Source: Ignavibacteria bacterium | GTDB taxonomy: Bacteria; Bacteroidota; Ignavibacteria; Kapaibacteriales; UBA4661 | Length of the DNA: 63,890 bases | Reading direction: 5' to 3' | NCBI GenBank assembly: GCA_947459425.1 | Contig: CANHDJ010000016.1 | Span: 1 to 63,890, forward strand | In this document: positions 39,921-48,778 of the stretch, piece by piece | How the letters are laid out: each line of letters begins with the position of its first letter | How positions within the stretch are numbered: position 1 is the first letter of the stretch | Notes under the pieces: generated by a model | What the model was told of the DNA's origin: nothing | Database searches by the model: none | The model's input: the letters and a program-made list of their open reading frames with translations, nothing else | Translations under genes and position numbers: made by a program

Positions 39921-42629
39921 TTGAACGAACAACGCATTATCACGAAAACCTTCTTCTTTGCTCAACGTGAAGCGATTGAGACTGCGATTTGGTTGAACGA
40001 ACTTGCACCGTTTTCTAATGTTGGTACGGAGATTTTGCGCCGCTTGAAAGAGAGTAATGCACGAGATTTGCCGCAAGAAATGGTCTTACCACGCATTGCT
40101 TTCAAAATGGCGACAGGGACGGGAAAAACGACCGTTATGGCGTTACTCGTGTTGTATCATTTTTTTAATCGTCGTGAATACCGCAATGATAAACTCTTTG
40201 CCGATAATTTTTTGCTCATCGCGCCAAATATCACGATTAAAGACCGCTTGCGTGGCTTAATTCCTAACGATGAGACAAGCGTAAACGGTGAAGATGATTA
40301 CCGTCGCCGTGATATGGTTCCTCCGCACCTCCGACAATATCTGCCTACGTTGTCCAATAAACTCGTCATCGTCAATCGTCACAAACTTGAGCGGCGCAAT
40401 ATCCAAGGGAATAAAGTTTCGCCCTTGGACGGTAAAGCAGGGCAAAAGCCCGAAGAACGCAAAGAAAGTTACGCAAGCCTTATCAAGCGCGAATTTGGGA
40501 AGTTTAAGCCGAAGTCTCGCCTGCTCGTCATCAACGATGAAGCGCATCATTGCTATTTCCCGAAAGAAAACGATACAAGAGCCGGAAAAGAGGAAGCCGC
40601 CGAAAACACTCGCGCTGCAACGTGGTACAGGGGTATTCTTGCCTTGCAATCGCGCTTTGAACTGCACAGCGTATGCGACCTGTCTGCCACGCCCTACTAT
40701 CTGAGCGGTTCCGGCTATCGTCCTGCCAATAAACTCTTTCCGTGGGTTGTTTCGGAATTTGGGCTTGTCGAGGCGATTGAAGCGGGCTTGGTAAAAATTC
40801 CCTTTATGCCTGATTTTGATGATTCTCTGAACATCAAAGCCTCCGCATTTTTGAATCTCTACGACGACCAAGCAACAAGAGATGCTCTTGGTAAAATTTC
40901 CAAAGGCAAGGCACAGCCTTTCGCCCGTCCTGTGTTGCCGCCGCTTGTGGTCAATGCACTCAAGCAGATGTATGAACATTACGAGGAACAAGAAAAAGCT
41001 ATCGGTTCGCTTTTCACTACCCCTCCGGTGATGATTATTGTTTGCCCAAATACCAAAGTTTCTGCGGAAGTGGCAAAGTATGTTGCGGGTTTCCAACTGG
41101 AGGACGGTTCGCCGTTTGAAGGGTATTTGCCGATGTTCAGTAACTTCGACCAATATGGCGCAAAGCGCCGCCCGCCCACGCTCCTCATAGACTCTGAAGC
41201 ACTGGACGAAGCCGGAGCGATTGACGAGAATTTCAAAAAAGTCTTTAGCCGCGAACTAGAAGAATTTAAGAACGCCTACCGTGTGCGGTATCCTGAAAAA
41301 TCCGTCGAACATCTCACCGATGCTGATATTTTGCGAGAGGTCTTGAACACCGTCGGCAAACCCAATACGCTGGGGCAGTATATTCGGTGCGTGATTTCCG
41401 TCGGGATGCTCACCGAAGGCTGGGATGCGAACACCGTTACGCATATTGTCGGCATTCGTGCTTTTGGTTCGCAGCTGTTGTGCGAACAGGTGATAGGTCG
41501 TGCATTGCGGCGTTTGAGCTACAATTTGAGCGAAATCAAAGAGCAAAATCCCGACGACAAACGCAAAAAGCTCACCACAACACGCTTTGCTCCCGAATAT
41601 GCGCACATTATCGGCGTGCCGTTTGATTTCATGCCTGCCGGAAAAACACCGCCGCCCGTGCCGCCGCCCAAAACAACAACCATTTTCCCCGTGCGCGAGC
41701 GGGCAGAACAGTTTCAATTATTCTTCCCGAATGTGGAAGGGTATCGTTTGGAACAGCAGCCGTCAGAGATTCTTGCTGATTTTTCCTCCGTACCAAAGTT
41801 TTCGCTCAATAGCGCAGATTTGCCGACAAAAGTGGAAATGCGCACTGCCTTTAGCAATGAACTTCAAGACCGATTAGAACTGAAAGACTTCCGCGATTGC
41901 CGTGAGCAAGAACTTCTTTATGCCCTCACCGCCGATGTGCTGGAGAAAAAATTCAACAATGAAACGCATTATTTCGGGCAGCTAAAGCCTATCGTCCAAG
42001 AATGGCTTGATACCTGTGTGGACGTGCAAGGAAACGCTTTCAAAAATATGCTCTTTTTGTACTTGCAATCCGGTTCGACGAAAGTGAGCGAACACATCTA
42101 TCGTGCTATTCAGCGCGGCACGAATAGCGACGACATCAAACGACCAATCTTGAATCATTACAAAGAAATCGAATCTACTGCCGATGTGTTTGGCGTAACC
42201 CTCCGCGAAACCTACGCGCCGCGCAAGTCTCACACAAACTTTATCGTTGCCGATACGGGCTTGTGGGAACAGCAAGCCGCAAAAGTCTTCGACATTGCGG
42301 ATGAAGTGCAAAGCTATGCCAAAAACGCCTTTCTGAATTTTGCCATCCCTTATGTTGCCGACGACGGCGAGACGCATAAATACTATCCCGATTACCTCAC
42401 GCTGTGCAAAACGTCAAGCGGCAAAATGCTGAATCTCATCGTCGAAATTTCCGGCATGAACCAAGACAAAGTTGCAAAAAAGCATTACGTGGAAGAGTAT
42501 TGGCTGCCGTCGGTCAATAACGTCCGCCATACCTACTCGAACACCATTCAGCACGAGTGGAGTTTTCTGGAAATCACCAATCCACAAACCATGCAGACTG
42601 CTCTCCGTCAGCACTTGGCGGCATTTTGA
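39921..42629 (+). CDS. Type III-like restriction Res subunit, main part (5' end lost to the insertion)
   Basis: 902 codons from a TTG at 39921; the natural start was at 39519. It is a DEAD/DEAH helicase joined to a nuclease: Walker A MATGTGKT (about residue 63), NDEAHH (DEAH) near 205, motif VI QVIGRALRR near 530, and a C-terminal PD-(D/E)xK-like stretch YYPDYL ... LIVEISG (about 815-840). Cuts DNA at unmodified sites with its Mod partner when intact. Translation would need restart after the insertion (only TTG 39921 before the ATG that just precedes Walker A), losing about 100 residues, so activity is doubtful. Gene order res then mod is reversed relative to classical type III loci. Confidence 0.85.
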   Translation: MNEQRIITKTFFFAQREAIETAIWLNELAPFSNVGTEILRRLKESNARDLPQEMVLPRIAFKMATGTGKTTVMALLVLYHFFNRREYRNDKLFADNFLLIAPNITIKDRLRGLIPNDETSVNGEDDYRRRDMVPPHLRQYLPTLSNKLVIVNRHKLERRNIQGNKVSPLDGKAGQKPEERKESYASLIKREFGKFKPKSRLLVINDEAHHCYFPKENDTRAGKEEAAENTRAATWYRGILALQSRFELHSVCDLSATPYYLSGSGYRPANKLFPWVVSEFGLVEAIEAGLVKIPFMPDFDDSLNIKASAFLNLYDDQATRDALGKISKGKAQPFARPVLPPLVVNALKQMYEHYEEQEKAIGSLFTTPPVMIIVCPNTKVSAEVAKYVAGFQLEDGSPFEGYLPMFSNFDQYGAKRRPPTLLIDSEALDEAGAIDENFKKVFSRELEEFKNAYRVRYPEKSVEHLTDADILREVLNTVGKPNTLGQYIRCVISVGMLTEGWDANTVTHIVGIRAFGSQLLCEQVIGRALRRLSYNLSEIKEQNPDDKRKKLTTTRFAPEYAHIIGVPFDFMPAGKTPPPVPPPKTTTIFPVRERAEQFQLFFPNVEGYRLEQQPSEILADFSSVPKFSLNSADLPTKVEMRTAFSNELQDRLELKDFRDCREQELLYALTADVLEKKFNNETHYFGQLKPIVQEWLDTCVDVQGNAFKNMLFLYLQSGSTKVSEHIYRAIQRGTNSDDIKRPILNHYKEIESTADVFGVTLRETYAPRKSHTNFIVADTGLWEQQAAKVFDIADEVQSYAKNAFLNFAIPYVADDGETHKYYPDYLTLCKTSSGKMLNLIVEISGMNQDKVAKKHYVEEYWLPSVNNVRHTYSNTIQHEWSFLEITNPQTMQTALRQHLAAF

Positions 42630-42708
42630 AAGTTCGGATAAATTCAGCAATTTGACCTTAATAATAGCCCAATATTTTCCTTCATTACCCACGACAACGG
42701 TGAAGATT

Positions 42709-42942
42709 ATGCCCACTCAAACAATTCCTCTCCCTGTTCCTCCGTATTCACAACGAGGCGTGCCAACGCTTTTGCCACAGACCACTACGGACATGACGGA
42801 ACAAACAAGCGGTGATGCGCGTTGGGATGCACTCCTAGCAATGCCAGAATCGGCGGCACTCATCCTCCAAATGGAAGCCGAACTTGAGCAAGATATTCTT
42901 GATGGAAACATTGAGGAGGGCGGCTTTGCAGATAACGATTAA
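42709..42942 (+). CDS. Probable antitoxin of a RelE/ParE-type pair
   Basis: 77 residues from the ATG at 42709. The middle, DARWDALLAMPESAALILQM, and an acidic tail (EAELEQDILDGNIEEGG) are what one expects of the antitoxin paired with this toxin family. It ends 17 bases into the next gene, an overlap typical of such pairs. Assignment rests mainly on size, acidity and the neighbour; no DNA-binding motif stands out. Confidence 0.65.
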   Translation: MPTQTIPLPVPPYSQRGVPTLLPQTTTDMTEQTSGDARWDALLAMPESAALILQMEAELEQDILDGNIEEGGFADND

Positions 42943-43210
42943 GTCCAATCGCAGCAAAAAATTCAAGGAATTATTTCACGCCTTGCCCCCGCAGGTGCAA
43001 CGCGAAGCCATGAAAGCCTATCGTCTCTGGAAACACAACCCGGCTCATCCGAGCCTCCATTTTAAGCGGCTTTTCAGCCTTACGTGGTCAGTTCGCATCA
43101 ACGACAATTACCGCGCTCTCGGCAAATGGGATGAACGCGGCATTTTTTGGTATTGGATTGGCTCTCATGCCGAATACGATGCCCTCGTCAAGCGCCTTAC
43201 AACCAAGTAA
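42926..43210 (+). CDS. RelE/ParE-type toxin
   Basis: 94 residues with a TTG start at 42926 chosen because a near-perfect GAGGAGG ribosome site ends six bases before it; an ATG at 42884 would overlap most of the antitoxin tail. The core, FKRLFSLTWSVRINDNYRALGK and WYWIGSHAEYDALV, is the RelE/ParE toxin pattern (the SHAEYD ending is typical). These toxins cleave mRNA on the ribosome or poison gyrase; which is unknown here. The pair sits between res and mod. Confidence 0.85.
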   Translation: MQITIKSNRSKKFKELFHALPPQVQREAMKAYRLWKHNPAHPSLHFKRLFSLTWSVRINDNYRALGKWDERGIFWYWIGSHAEYDALVKRLTTK

Positions 43211-43239
43211 TCATAAGCATTTCTTTTTCTTTCGTTTTT

Positions 43240-45918
43240 ATGCCCAAAACCAAACTCCGCGACGTAGATGCGCTCAAACACGCCGAAAAACGTGCCTTCA
43301 TCCCCTCCACCGAAGCCGAAGGCTCAGAGAAAGGGAATCCTCTTGTTCAGCAAAAAGCAATACTCGAACTCCCCAAAAATCCTATCGTCGAGCGCGGACA
43401 AGACCCCGAACTCTACTGGAAGGATAAATACGGCGTGGACGACGACAGCCGCGAGCCGCTCCGCACAGCTTCGCCACCGCTCTACCGCCATGAACACATC
43501 GAACCCGAAACGCTCATTCACCAATTCTATCGCTTTCGGGAATCCAGCGACACTGCCGAACAAGAAAGCCTCTTGGAATCATTCGGCAATCTTCGTGCGC
43601 TGGACGCGGAGCAGACCGTCGCCGATTATTACAAACACTCCGACACGTGGAAAAACCGCCTTATTCTGGGCGATTCCCTACACGTGATGGCTTCTTTGCT
43701 CAATTTGGAAGGTATGGCGGGAAAAGTGCAGTGCATTTACATTGACCCGCCCTACGGCATTAAGTACAATTCCAACTGGCAAATGAAGATGAACGACCGC
43801 ACCGTCAAAGACGGCAAAGACGAACATCTTTCGCACGAACCCGAACAAATCAAGGCATACCGCGACACGTGGGAAAAGGCTATTCATTCCTACCTCTCCT
43901 ACCTGCGCGACCGCCTGCTTGTTGCCCGCGACCTGCTCACCGAAAGCGGCTCCTGCTTCGTCCAAATCTCCGATGAAAACGTCCATCTTGTGCGGTGTCT
44001 GATGGATGAGGTTTTTGGGAGTGGGAATTTTGTGAGCCAGATTACATACTCAACGACAAGTAACCTTGTATCAAGCACCTTAAATTCAGCTTGTGATTAT
44101 CTGCTTTGGTATTGCAAGAACAAAGAAACAATCAAGTATCGTAATCTATTTATTGAGAAAAGCGACCCTCTTTCTGACAATAAAACTAAATATGACCAAA
44201 TTGAACTTTCTGATGGAACAAGAAGACCTTTAACACTTGATGAAAAACAACGTAAAGTTCCCATGCCTTTAAACAGCAAAATTTTTAGGATTGGAGATGC
44301 TTCAAGTCAAGATTCTCCTAAAGAATTACAACCTTTTGAGTTCAAGAATAAAATATTTCATGCTCCCAAAAGCCGTCATTGGACAGCAAACTATCCACAA
44401 GGTATGGAACGAATAGCCAAAGTAAATCGGCTAATTGAATCTGGCAATACACTTGGCTACATCCGATACTTTAACGATTTTCCGTTTCAATCGTACAATA
44501 ACATTTGGAATGACATTGGAGGAACTGTTCAGAGTAGAAGTGACCCCAAAGTTTATGTGGTTCAAACAGGAACCAGCCTTATTCAACGCTGCCTGCTAAT
44601 GACCACCGACCCGGGCGACCTCGTTCTCGACCCGACGTGCGGAGGCGGGACAACTGCATTCGTAGCGGAGCAGTGGGGACGGCGATGGATAACAATAGAC
44701 ACAAGCCGCATTGCGCTGAACATTGCCAAAGCGCGGCTTTCGACGGCAGTGTTTCCGGCGTATTACCTTTATTCGGATGTGAGCGTCGGCACGGAGACCA
44801 AAAACGGGAAAATCAAAAAGACTGTTGCCCTAAAGCCGCAACCAGAGCGCGTGAGCGACGTGCGACAGGGCTTTGTGTATGAAGAAGTGCCGCACATCAC
44901 GTTAAAATCCCTTGCCAACGACGAACCGCCGGACACCGAAACGCTCTATGACCGTCCGCTTCAGGACACGAAGAAATTCCGCGTCGCCGGACCCTTCACC
45001 GTCGAAACGCTGCAAAGCCTTGATGTGCGCCCCTTGGCAGCATTGACGACCACGACACAGCGTCTGGACGAAACGGCGTTCACGCAGCGCGTCTTGGAAG
45101 GTTTGCGGACAGCTGGCATCAAAAACGACCGCAAAGACGAGCGGATGCAGTTCACACGCATAGACCTCCGCGAAGGCGACGCACGACTCCACGCCGAAGG
45201 CTTTTGGCAAAGCAGCGACGGCGAATGTAAGGCGTATATCCACATCGGACCGCAATTCGGAGCCGTGAGCAAACTTGCGGTCAGCGAGGCAGTAAAAGCC
45301 TGCCGCAAACGTGCCGATGCTGATGCGTTGGTGATATTGGGATTTGCCTTTGAAAGCGACATCGAAGGCGGCGCACAGACCACAAGCCAAGGCACATTTG
45401 ACCTTATCAAGGTTCGCATGAATGATGATTTATTGCAAGAGGGCTTGCGCAAAGACCCGAAAGCGGGTTCGTTTATCACGATTGGCGAGCCGGATATTGC
45501 GCTTGTGCGCTCCGAGGACGGCAGAACGGCACACGTGGAAATTCGCGGCTTGGATATGTACGACCCCATTCGCCGCGAAGCACGGGCGCGGGATGTGGAG
45601 GACATTGCGTATTGGATGCTTGATGACGACTACGACGACGCAAATTTTGTTGTGCGCTCAATGTTTTTCTGTGGCGGTGATAAAGATGATTACGACGCAT
45701 GGAAGAAAAAACTGAGCGAAGCAGCAGAACGAAACCTCAAAGAAGCCGCCAAACGCAAAGCAGAAAACACGCTGCGTATCGAACTGGACGACGAAATGTT
45801 CAGCCGCATCTACGGGCATGAATCGCAGCCGATTGAGTACCGCAAAGGCAGACGCATAGCGGTCAAGGTGATTTCACAATTCGGCGAAGAGGCGATGAAG
45901 GTGCTGGAGATGAAATAA
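43240..45918 (+). CDS. Type III-like DNA methyltransferase (Mod)
   Basis: 892 residues from the ATG at 43240; a longer frame upstream overlaps the toxin. Catalytic motif IV DPPYGIKY is at residue 169 and SAM motif I DPTCGGGTT at residue 464. Motif IV before I is the beta class used by type III Mod proteins for adenine or N4-cytosine methylation. Between them (about 267-450) lies the target-recognition part, in DNA far more AT-rich than its flanks. A long C-terminal half (465-892) with charged helices is shared by this Mod subfamily. It should methylate the recognition site and provide specificity to Res; with Res broken it may act alone. Confidence 0.9.
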   Translation: MPKTKLRDVDALKHAEKRAFIPSTEAEGSEKGNPLVQQKAILELPKNPIVERGQDPELYWKDKYGVDDDSREPLRTASPPLYRHEHIEPETLIHQFYRFRESSDTAEQESLLESFGNLRALDAEQTVADYYKHSDTWKNRLILGDSLHVMASLLNLEGMAGKVQCIYIDPPYGIKYNSNWQMKMNDRTVKDGKDEHLSHEPEQIKAYRDTWEKAIHSYLSYLRDRLLVARDLLTESGSCFVQISDENVHLVRCLMDEVFGSGNFVSQITYSTTSNLVSSTLNSACDYLLWYCKNKETIKYRNLFIEKSDPLSDNKTKYDQIELSDGTRRPLTLDEKQRKVPMPLNSKIFRIGDASSQDSPKELQPFEFKNKIFHAPKSRHWTANYPQGMERIAKVNRLIESGNTLGYIRYFNDFPFQSYNNIWNDIGGTVQSRSDPKVYVVQTGTSLIQRCLLMTTDPGDLVLDPTCGGGTTAFVAEQWGRRWITIDTSRIALNIAKARLSTAVFPAYYLYSDVSVGTETKNGKIKKTVALKPQPERVSDVRQGFVYEEVPHITLKSLANDEPPDTETLYDRPLQDTKKFRVAGPFTVETLQSLDVRPLAALTTTTQRLDETAFTQRVLEGLRTAGIKNDRKDERMQFTRIDLREGDARLHAEGFWQSSDGECKAYIHIGPQFGAVSKLAVSEAVKACRKRADADALVILGFAFESDIEGGAQTTSQGTFDLIKVRMNDDLLQEGLRKDPKAGSFITIGEPDIALVRSEDGRTAHVEIRGLDMYDPIRREARARDVEDIAYWMLDDDYDDANFVVRSMFFCGGDKDDYDAWKKKLSEAAERNLKEAAKRKAENTLRIELDDEMFSRIYGHESQPIEYRKGRRIAVKVISQFGEEAMKVLEMK
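44038..44600 (+). other. AT-rich target-recognition segment of mod
   Basis: Line 44161-44220 is 35% G+C by count (21 of 60), whereas line 45001-45060 in the same gene is 58% (35 of 60). The shift begins after GTGAGCCAG near 44038 and ends near the segment CTGATGACCACCGACCC-like stretch before motif I. The protein frame is continuous. This fits replacement of the recognition domain by recombination. Confidence 0.65.
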
Positions 45919-46004
45919 TTGGTAAGGTTGTGGACAATGATGTATTGCAGATGCTTCGGGTAGGCTCGCCATGAGGTTCTATATGCTCTTCACCGAACTT
46001 GCCT

Positions 46005-46074
46005 ATTTGATCCAGTTTGCATGGGTTATCGAAAAATTTTCGCTTCAGAGGTACGAAAATTTTGGAACAAACAA
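46005..46074 (-). repeat. Diverged inverted copy of the 59.7-kb promoter/leader repeat
   Basis: Read on the minus strand, this stretch aligns with 59689-59757 over about 70 bases with four of five positions identical by eye. Shared parts are TTGTTTGT, the inverted repeat AAAATTTTCG...CGAAAATTTT (46033-46042 and 46054-46063), and ACCCATGCAAACTGG. The promoter octamer reads TACCTCTG here. It lies between convergent mod and mscS genes. No complete gene follows it, so it looks like a remnant. Confidence 0.75.
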
Positions 46075-46092
46075 CAATATGAAAAACAAGCG

Positions 46093-47265
46093 CTATCGCC
46101 CCCGCATCTCCTTGATCAGCACTTGCACTTCTGCCGCACTCACACTCTGCGGCTGCCCGTTTTGCTCTGGCGCAGAGCCGATTTGCAGTGCGCGAATGGG
46201 CATCGGGACAACGATTCCAGCACGTTTGAAAGCGTAGTAAATTTGTTTCATCACATTGCTTCTTGCCTCGAACTGTAAATCAAAATGGCTTACGGCAACA
46301 AAAAAACGAAAATTGAGCGTAAATTCGCCAAATTCTCGAAATCGGACAATGGGTTCAGGGGCGAACAGTAAACCGCGAATTTTTCCATCGGTTGCTTCGG
46401 CATTAAACGCCTCTTCGCGGCTTGCATAGCCGTAATCATGCACCATTCCGAGCAAGACATCCTCCACGAGTTGAGGGTCAGTGTTATGATGAACGCCGAA
46501 AGTGAGAAGCAAATACTGTATTTCGCTGGGAAGATTGTAGTTAATGACGATTGCTTGCGAAAGTTTGCTATTAGGAATGATCACAGCGTTCAATTCCTGC
46601 GTTTCAATCGTCGTATTCCGCCACCCAATATCCCGCACGTAGCCCTCGAAACCATCGCTCATACGGATATAATCGTTTAAGCGAATTTGGTCGGCAAGCG
46701 TGATATAAATCCCCGCAAAAAGATTTGCCAGCGTCTCCTGCAACGCCAGTGCCACCGCCAAACCACCCACCCCAAGCGCGGTAATTATCGGCGCAATATC
46801 AACTCCAAACGATCGCAAGACCATGACCGACGCAACCGTATAAACGACAATTTCTATCGCACGGCGCGTCAGCGAGACCGCCGCAACGCGGCTATGCTCA
46901 TGCTCGGCACGAATACGCACCAGCATTTTCAGCACTTTCGTCAAAATATATGCCAGTAAGACGATAAAACTTGCCGTCAGAATCGGTCGTGCATACGGCA
47001 TAATCACTTTTGCACGTGGAAGCTCTCGCAAGGCAATATTCAGCCCCGTGAGCAAGACCACATAAAGAATACTCCGCCTGAGCGCATCCACCAAAATATC
47101 GTCGTAATGATTTTCACTTTTGGCAGCCATACGCACGAGCCATTTTCCCGTTATCCATCGAAGCGCCACGCCGAGAATAAGCGCCGCAATGCTGATAACG
47201 ATTGAGGGCAAATAAGGATTGGTCAAATAGGGCAAAACAAAGGTATTATACAATTCATCAATCAT
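46093..47265 (-). CDS. MscS-family mechanosensitive channel
   Basis: 390 residues. Four hydrophobic segments occupy the first 190 residues, the last being the pore helix ALGVGGLAVALALQETLANLFAGIYI (about 165-192), with the Gly/Ala packing of MscS. The cytoplasmic beta/alpha domain follows: IRLNDYIRMSDGFEGYVRDIGWRNT and NSKLSQAIVINY. The protein should open under membrane tension and release solutes under hypo-osmotic shock. It is isolated, between mod and purB. Confidence 0.93.
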   Translation of the reverse strand: MIDELYNTFVLPYLTNPYLPSIVISIAALILGVALRWITGKWLVRMAAKSENHYDDILVDALRRSILYVVLLTGLNIALRELPRAKVIMPYARPILTASFIVLLAYILTKVLKMLVRIRAEHEHSRVAAVSLTRRAIEIVVYTVASVMVLRSFGVDIAPIITALGVGGLAVALALQETLANLFAGIYITLADQIRLNDYIRMSDGFEGYVRDIGWRNTTIETQELNAVIIPNSKLSQAIVINYNLPSEIQYLLLTFGVHHNTDPQLVEDVLLGMVHDYGYASREEAFNAEATDGKIRGLLFAPEPIVRFREFGEFTLNFRFFVAVSHFDLQFEARSNVMKQIYYAFKRAGIVVPMPIRALQIGSAPEQNGQPQSVSAAEVQVLIKEMRGR

Positions 47266-47349
47266 GGCGTAGAATGGGGATTGGTGAGTAGTTGATGTTC
47301 ATGGTGTCGTGGTTATTTATCACAAACACAAATATACGTCGCTTTGCTG

Positions 47350-47380
47350 TTTGATGTGTAGTTTCAAAGTGATATTTTTG
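47350..47380 (+). promoter_or_regulatory. purB promoter, Bacteroidota type
   Basis: TTTG at 47350-47353, exactly 19 bases, then TATTTTTG at 47373-47380, a perfect fit to TTTG-N19-TAnnTTTG, 50 bases before the purB start. Confidence 0.65.
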
Positions 47381-47429
47381 GAGACTTGCCCATAAATTCG
47401 ATACTATCTTCACTTTTCCCAAAACTTTG

Positions 47430-48722
47430 ATGATTGAACGGTACACACGCCCGCAGATGGGCGCAATTTGGAGCGACACCAATAAATATCGCATCTGGCT
47501 CGACATCGAACTTGCGGCTACCGAAGCGCAAACCGAACTCGGCATTGTTCCCCGCGAAGCGCTTGAAACCATCAAAGCCAAAGCAAATTTCGAGGTGAAG
47601 CGTGTTCTTGAAATTGAGGAAACCACAAAGCATGATGTGATTGCTTTTCTGACGAATGTGGCGGAATATGTCGGAGAACCAGCACGGTATATTCATTTAG
47701 GCATGACTTCCAGCGATGTTTTGGATACGTGCTTGTCGGTGCAGCTCAAGCAAGCGGGAGAGTTGCTTCTGCAAGCAATGGAGCGCCTTCGAGACATTAC
47801 GGCGCGGCGGGCGGAGGAATTCAAATACACGCTTTGCATTGGGCGAACACACGGCATTCATGCTGAACCAACGACGTTTGGATTAAAATTTCTGCTTTGG
47901 CACGAAGAGGCAAAACGCAATATTGAGCGTCTTCGCCATGCCATAGAGACAATTTCCGTTGCCATGATTAGCGGTGCTGTCGGCACGTATGAGCATATTT
48001 CACCCAAAGTGGAAGAATTTGTTGCAACAAAACTCGGTTTGAAGCCCGATCCTGTCTCAACGCAAGTGATTCAGCGCGACCGCCATGCGGAATTTTTATC
48101 GGTATTGGCAATTATTGGGGCTTCGTTGGAGAAAATTGCTGTGGAAATCCGCCATTTACAGCGCACGGAGGTTTTGGAGGCGGAAGAATATTTTTCCAAA
48201 GGGCAAAAAGGCAGTTCTGCCATGCCACACAAGCGCAACCCTATTGTTTCCGAGCGCGTGTGCGGTTTGGCAAGACTTTTGCGGGGAAATGCGATGGCAG
48301 CGATGGAAAACGTTGCACTTTGGCATGAACGCGACATATCGCATAGCAGCGTCGAGCGCGTTATCTGTCCTGATTCCACCATCACGCTTGATTATATGTT
48401 GCATCTGATGAATAATCTTTTGGAAAATCTTCTCGTTTATCCCGAGGCCATGCGTCAAAACCTTGATATTACTTGCGGTCTGACCTTTTCGCAAACAATC
48501 CTGCTCGAATTGGCACAGCGCGGTGTTTCCCGCGAAGATGCTTACGCTATTGTCCAGCGCAATGCCATGCGCACCTGGCAAGAACGCAAGCCATTTTTGG
48601 ATTATCTGAAAGCCGATGAAGAAATTGTGCGCTATCTTTCTCACGCGGAACTGGATGAAATCTGTAACCTTGAAAAATCCACTCGTAATGTGGATGCTAT
48701 CTTTGCGCGGTGCGGGCTGTAA
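47430..48722 (+). CDS. purB: Adenylosuccinate lyase
   Basis: 431 residues from the ATG at 47430 (a TTG at 47427 is also open). Cleaves SAICAR and adenylosuccinate, the only enzyme used twice in purine synthesis. Signature [31 protein letters not shown] with the catalytic His, and the fumarase-superfamily loop [11 protein letters not shown], with its active-site Ser, all in the expected places. Preceded by a strong promoter; possibly an independent unit, since the phosphatase gene starts 56 bases later. Confidence 0.97.
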   Translation: MIERYTRPQMGAIWSDTNKYRIWLDIELAATEAQTELGIVPREALETIKAKANFEVKRVLEIEETTKHDVIAFLTNVAEYVGEPARYIHLGMTSSDVLDTCLSVQLKQAGELLLQAMERLRDITARRAEEFKYTLCIGRTHGIHAEPTTFGLKFLLWHEEAKRNIERLRHAIETISVAMISGAVGTYEHISPKVEEFVATKLGLKPDPVSTQVIQRDRHAEFLSVLAIIGASLEKIAVEIRHLQRTEVLEAEEYFSKGQKGSSAMPHKRNPIVSERVCGLARLLRGNAMAAMENVALWHERDISHSSVERVICPDSTITLDYMLHLMNNLLENLLVYPEAMRQNLDITCGLTFSQTILLELAQRGVSREDAYAIVQRNAMRTWQERKPFLDYLKADEEIVRYLSHAELDEICNLEKSTRNVDAIFARCGL

Positions 48723-48778
48723 GCAACAATGTCCGCAAATAACCATTTCCGAAATTCTCCGTTATCAAAGTAACCATC

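Noticed and set aside
46000..46240. 88-codon plus-strand frame
   Set aside because: It overlaps the dispersed repeat and the antisense of mscS; no protein features.
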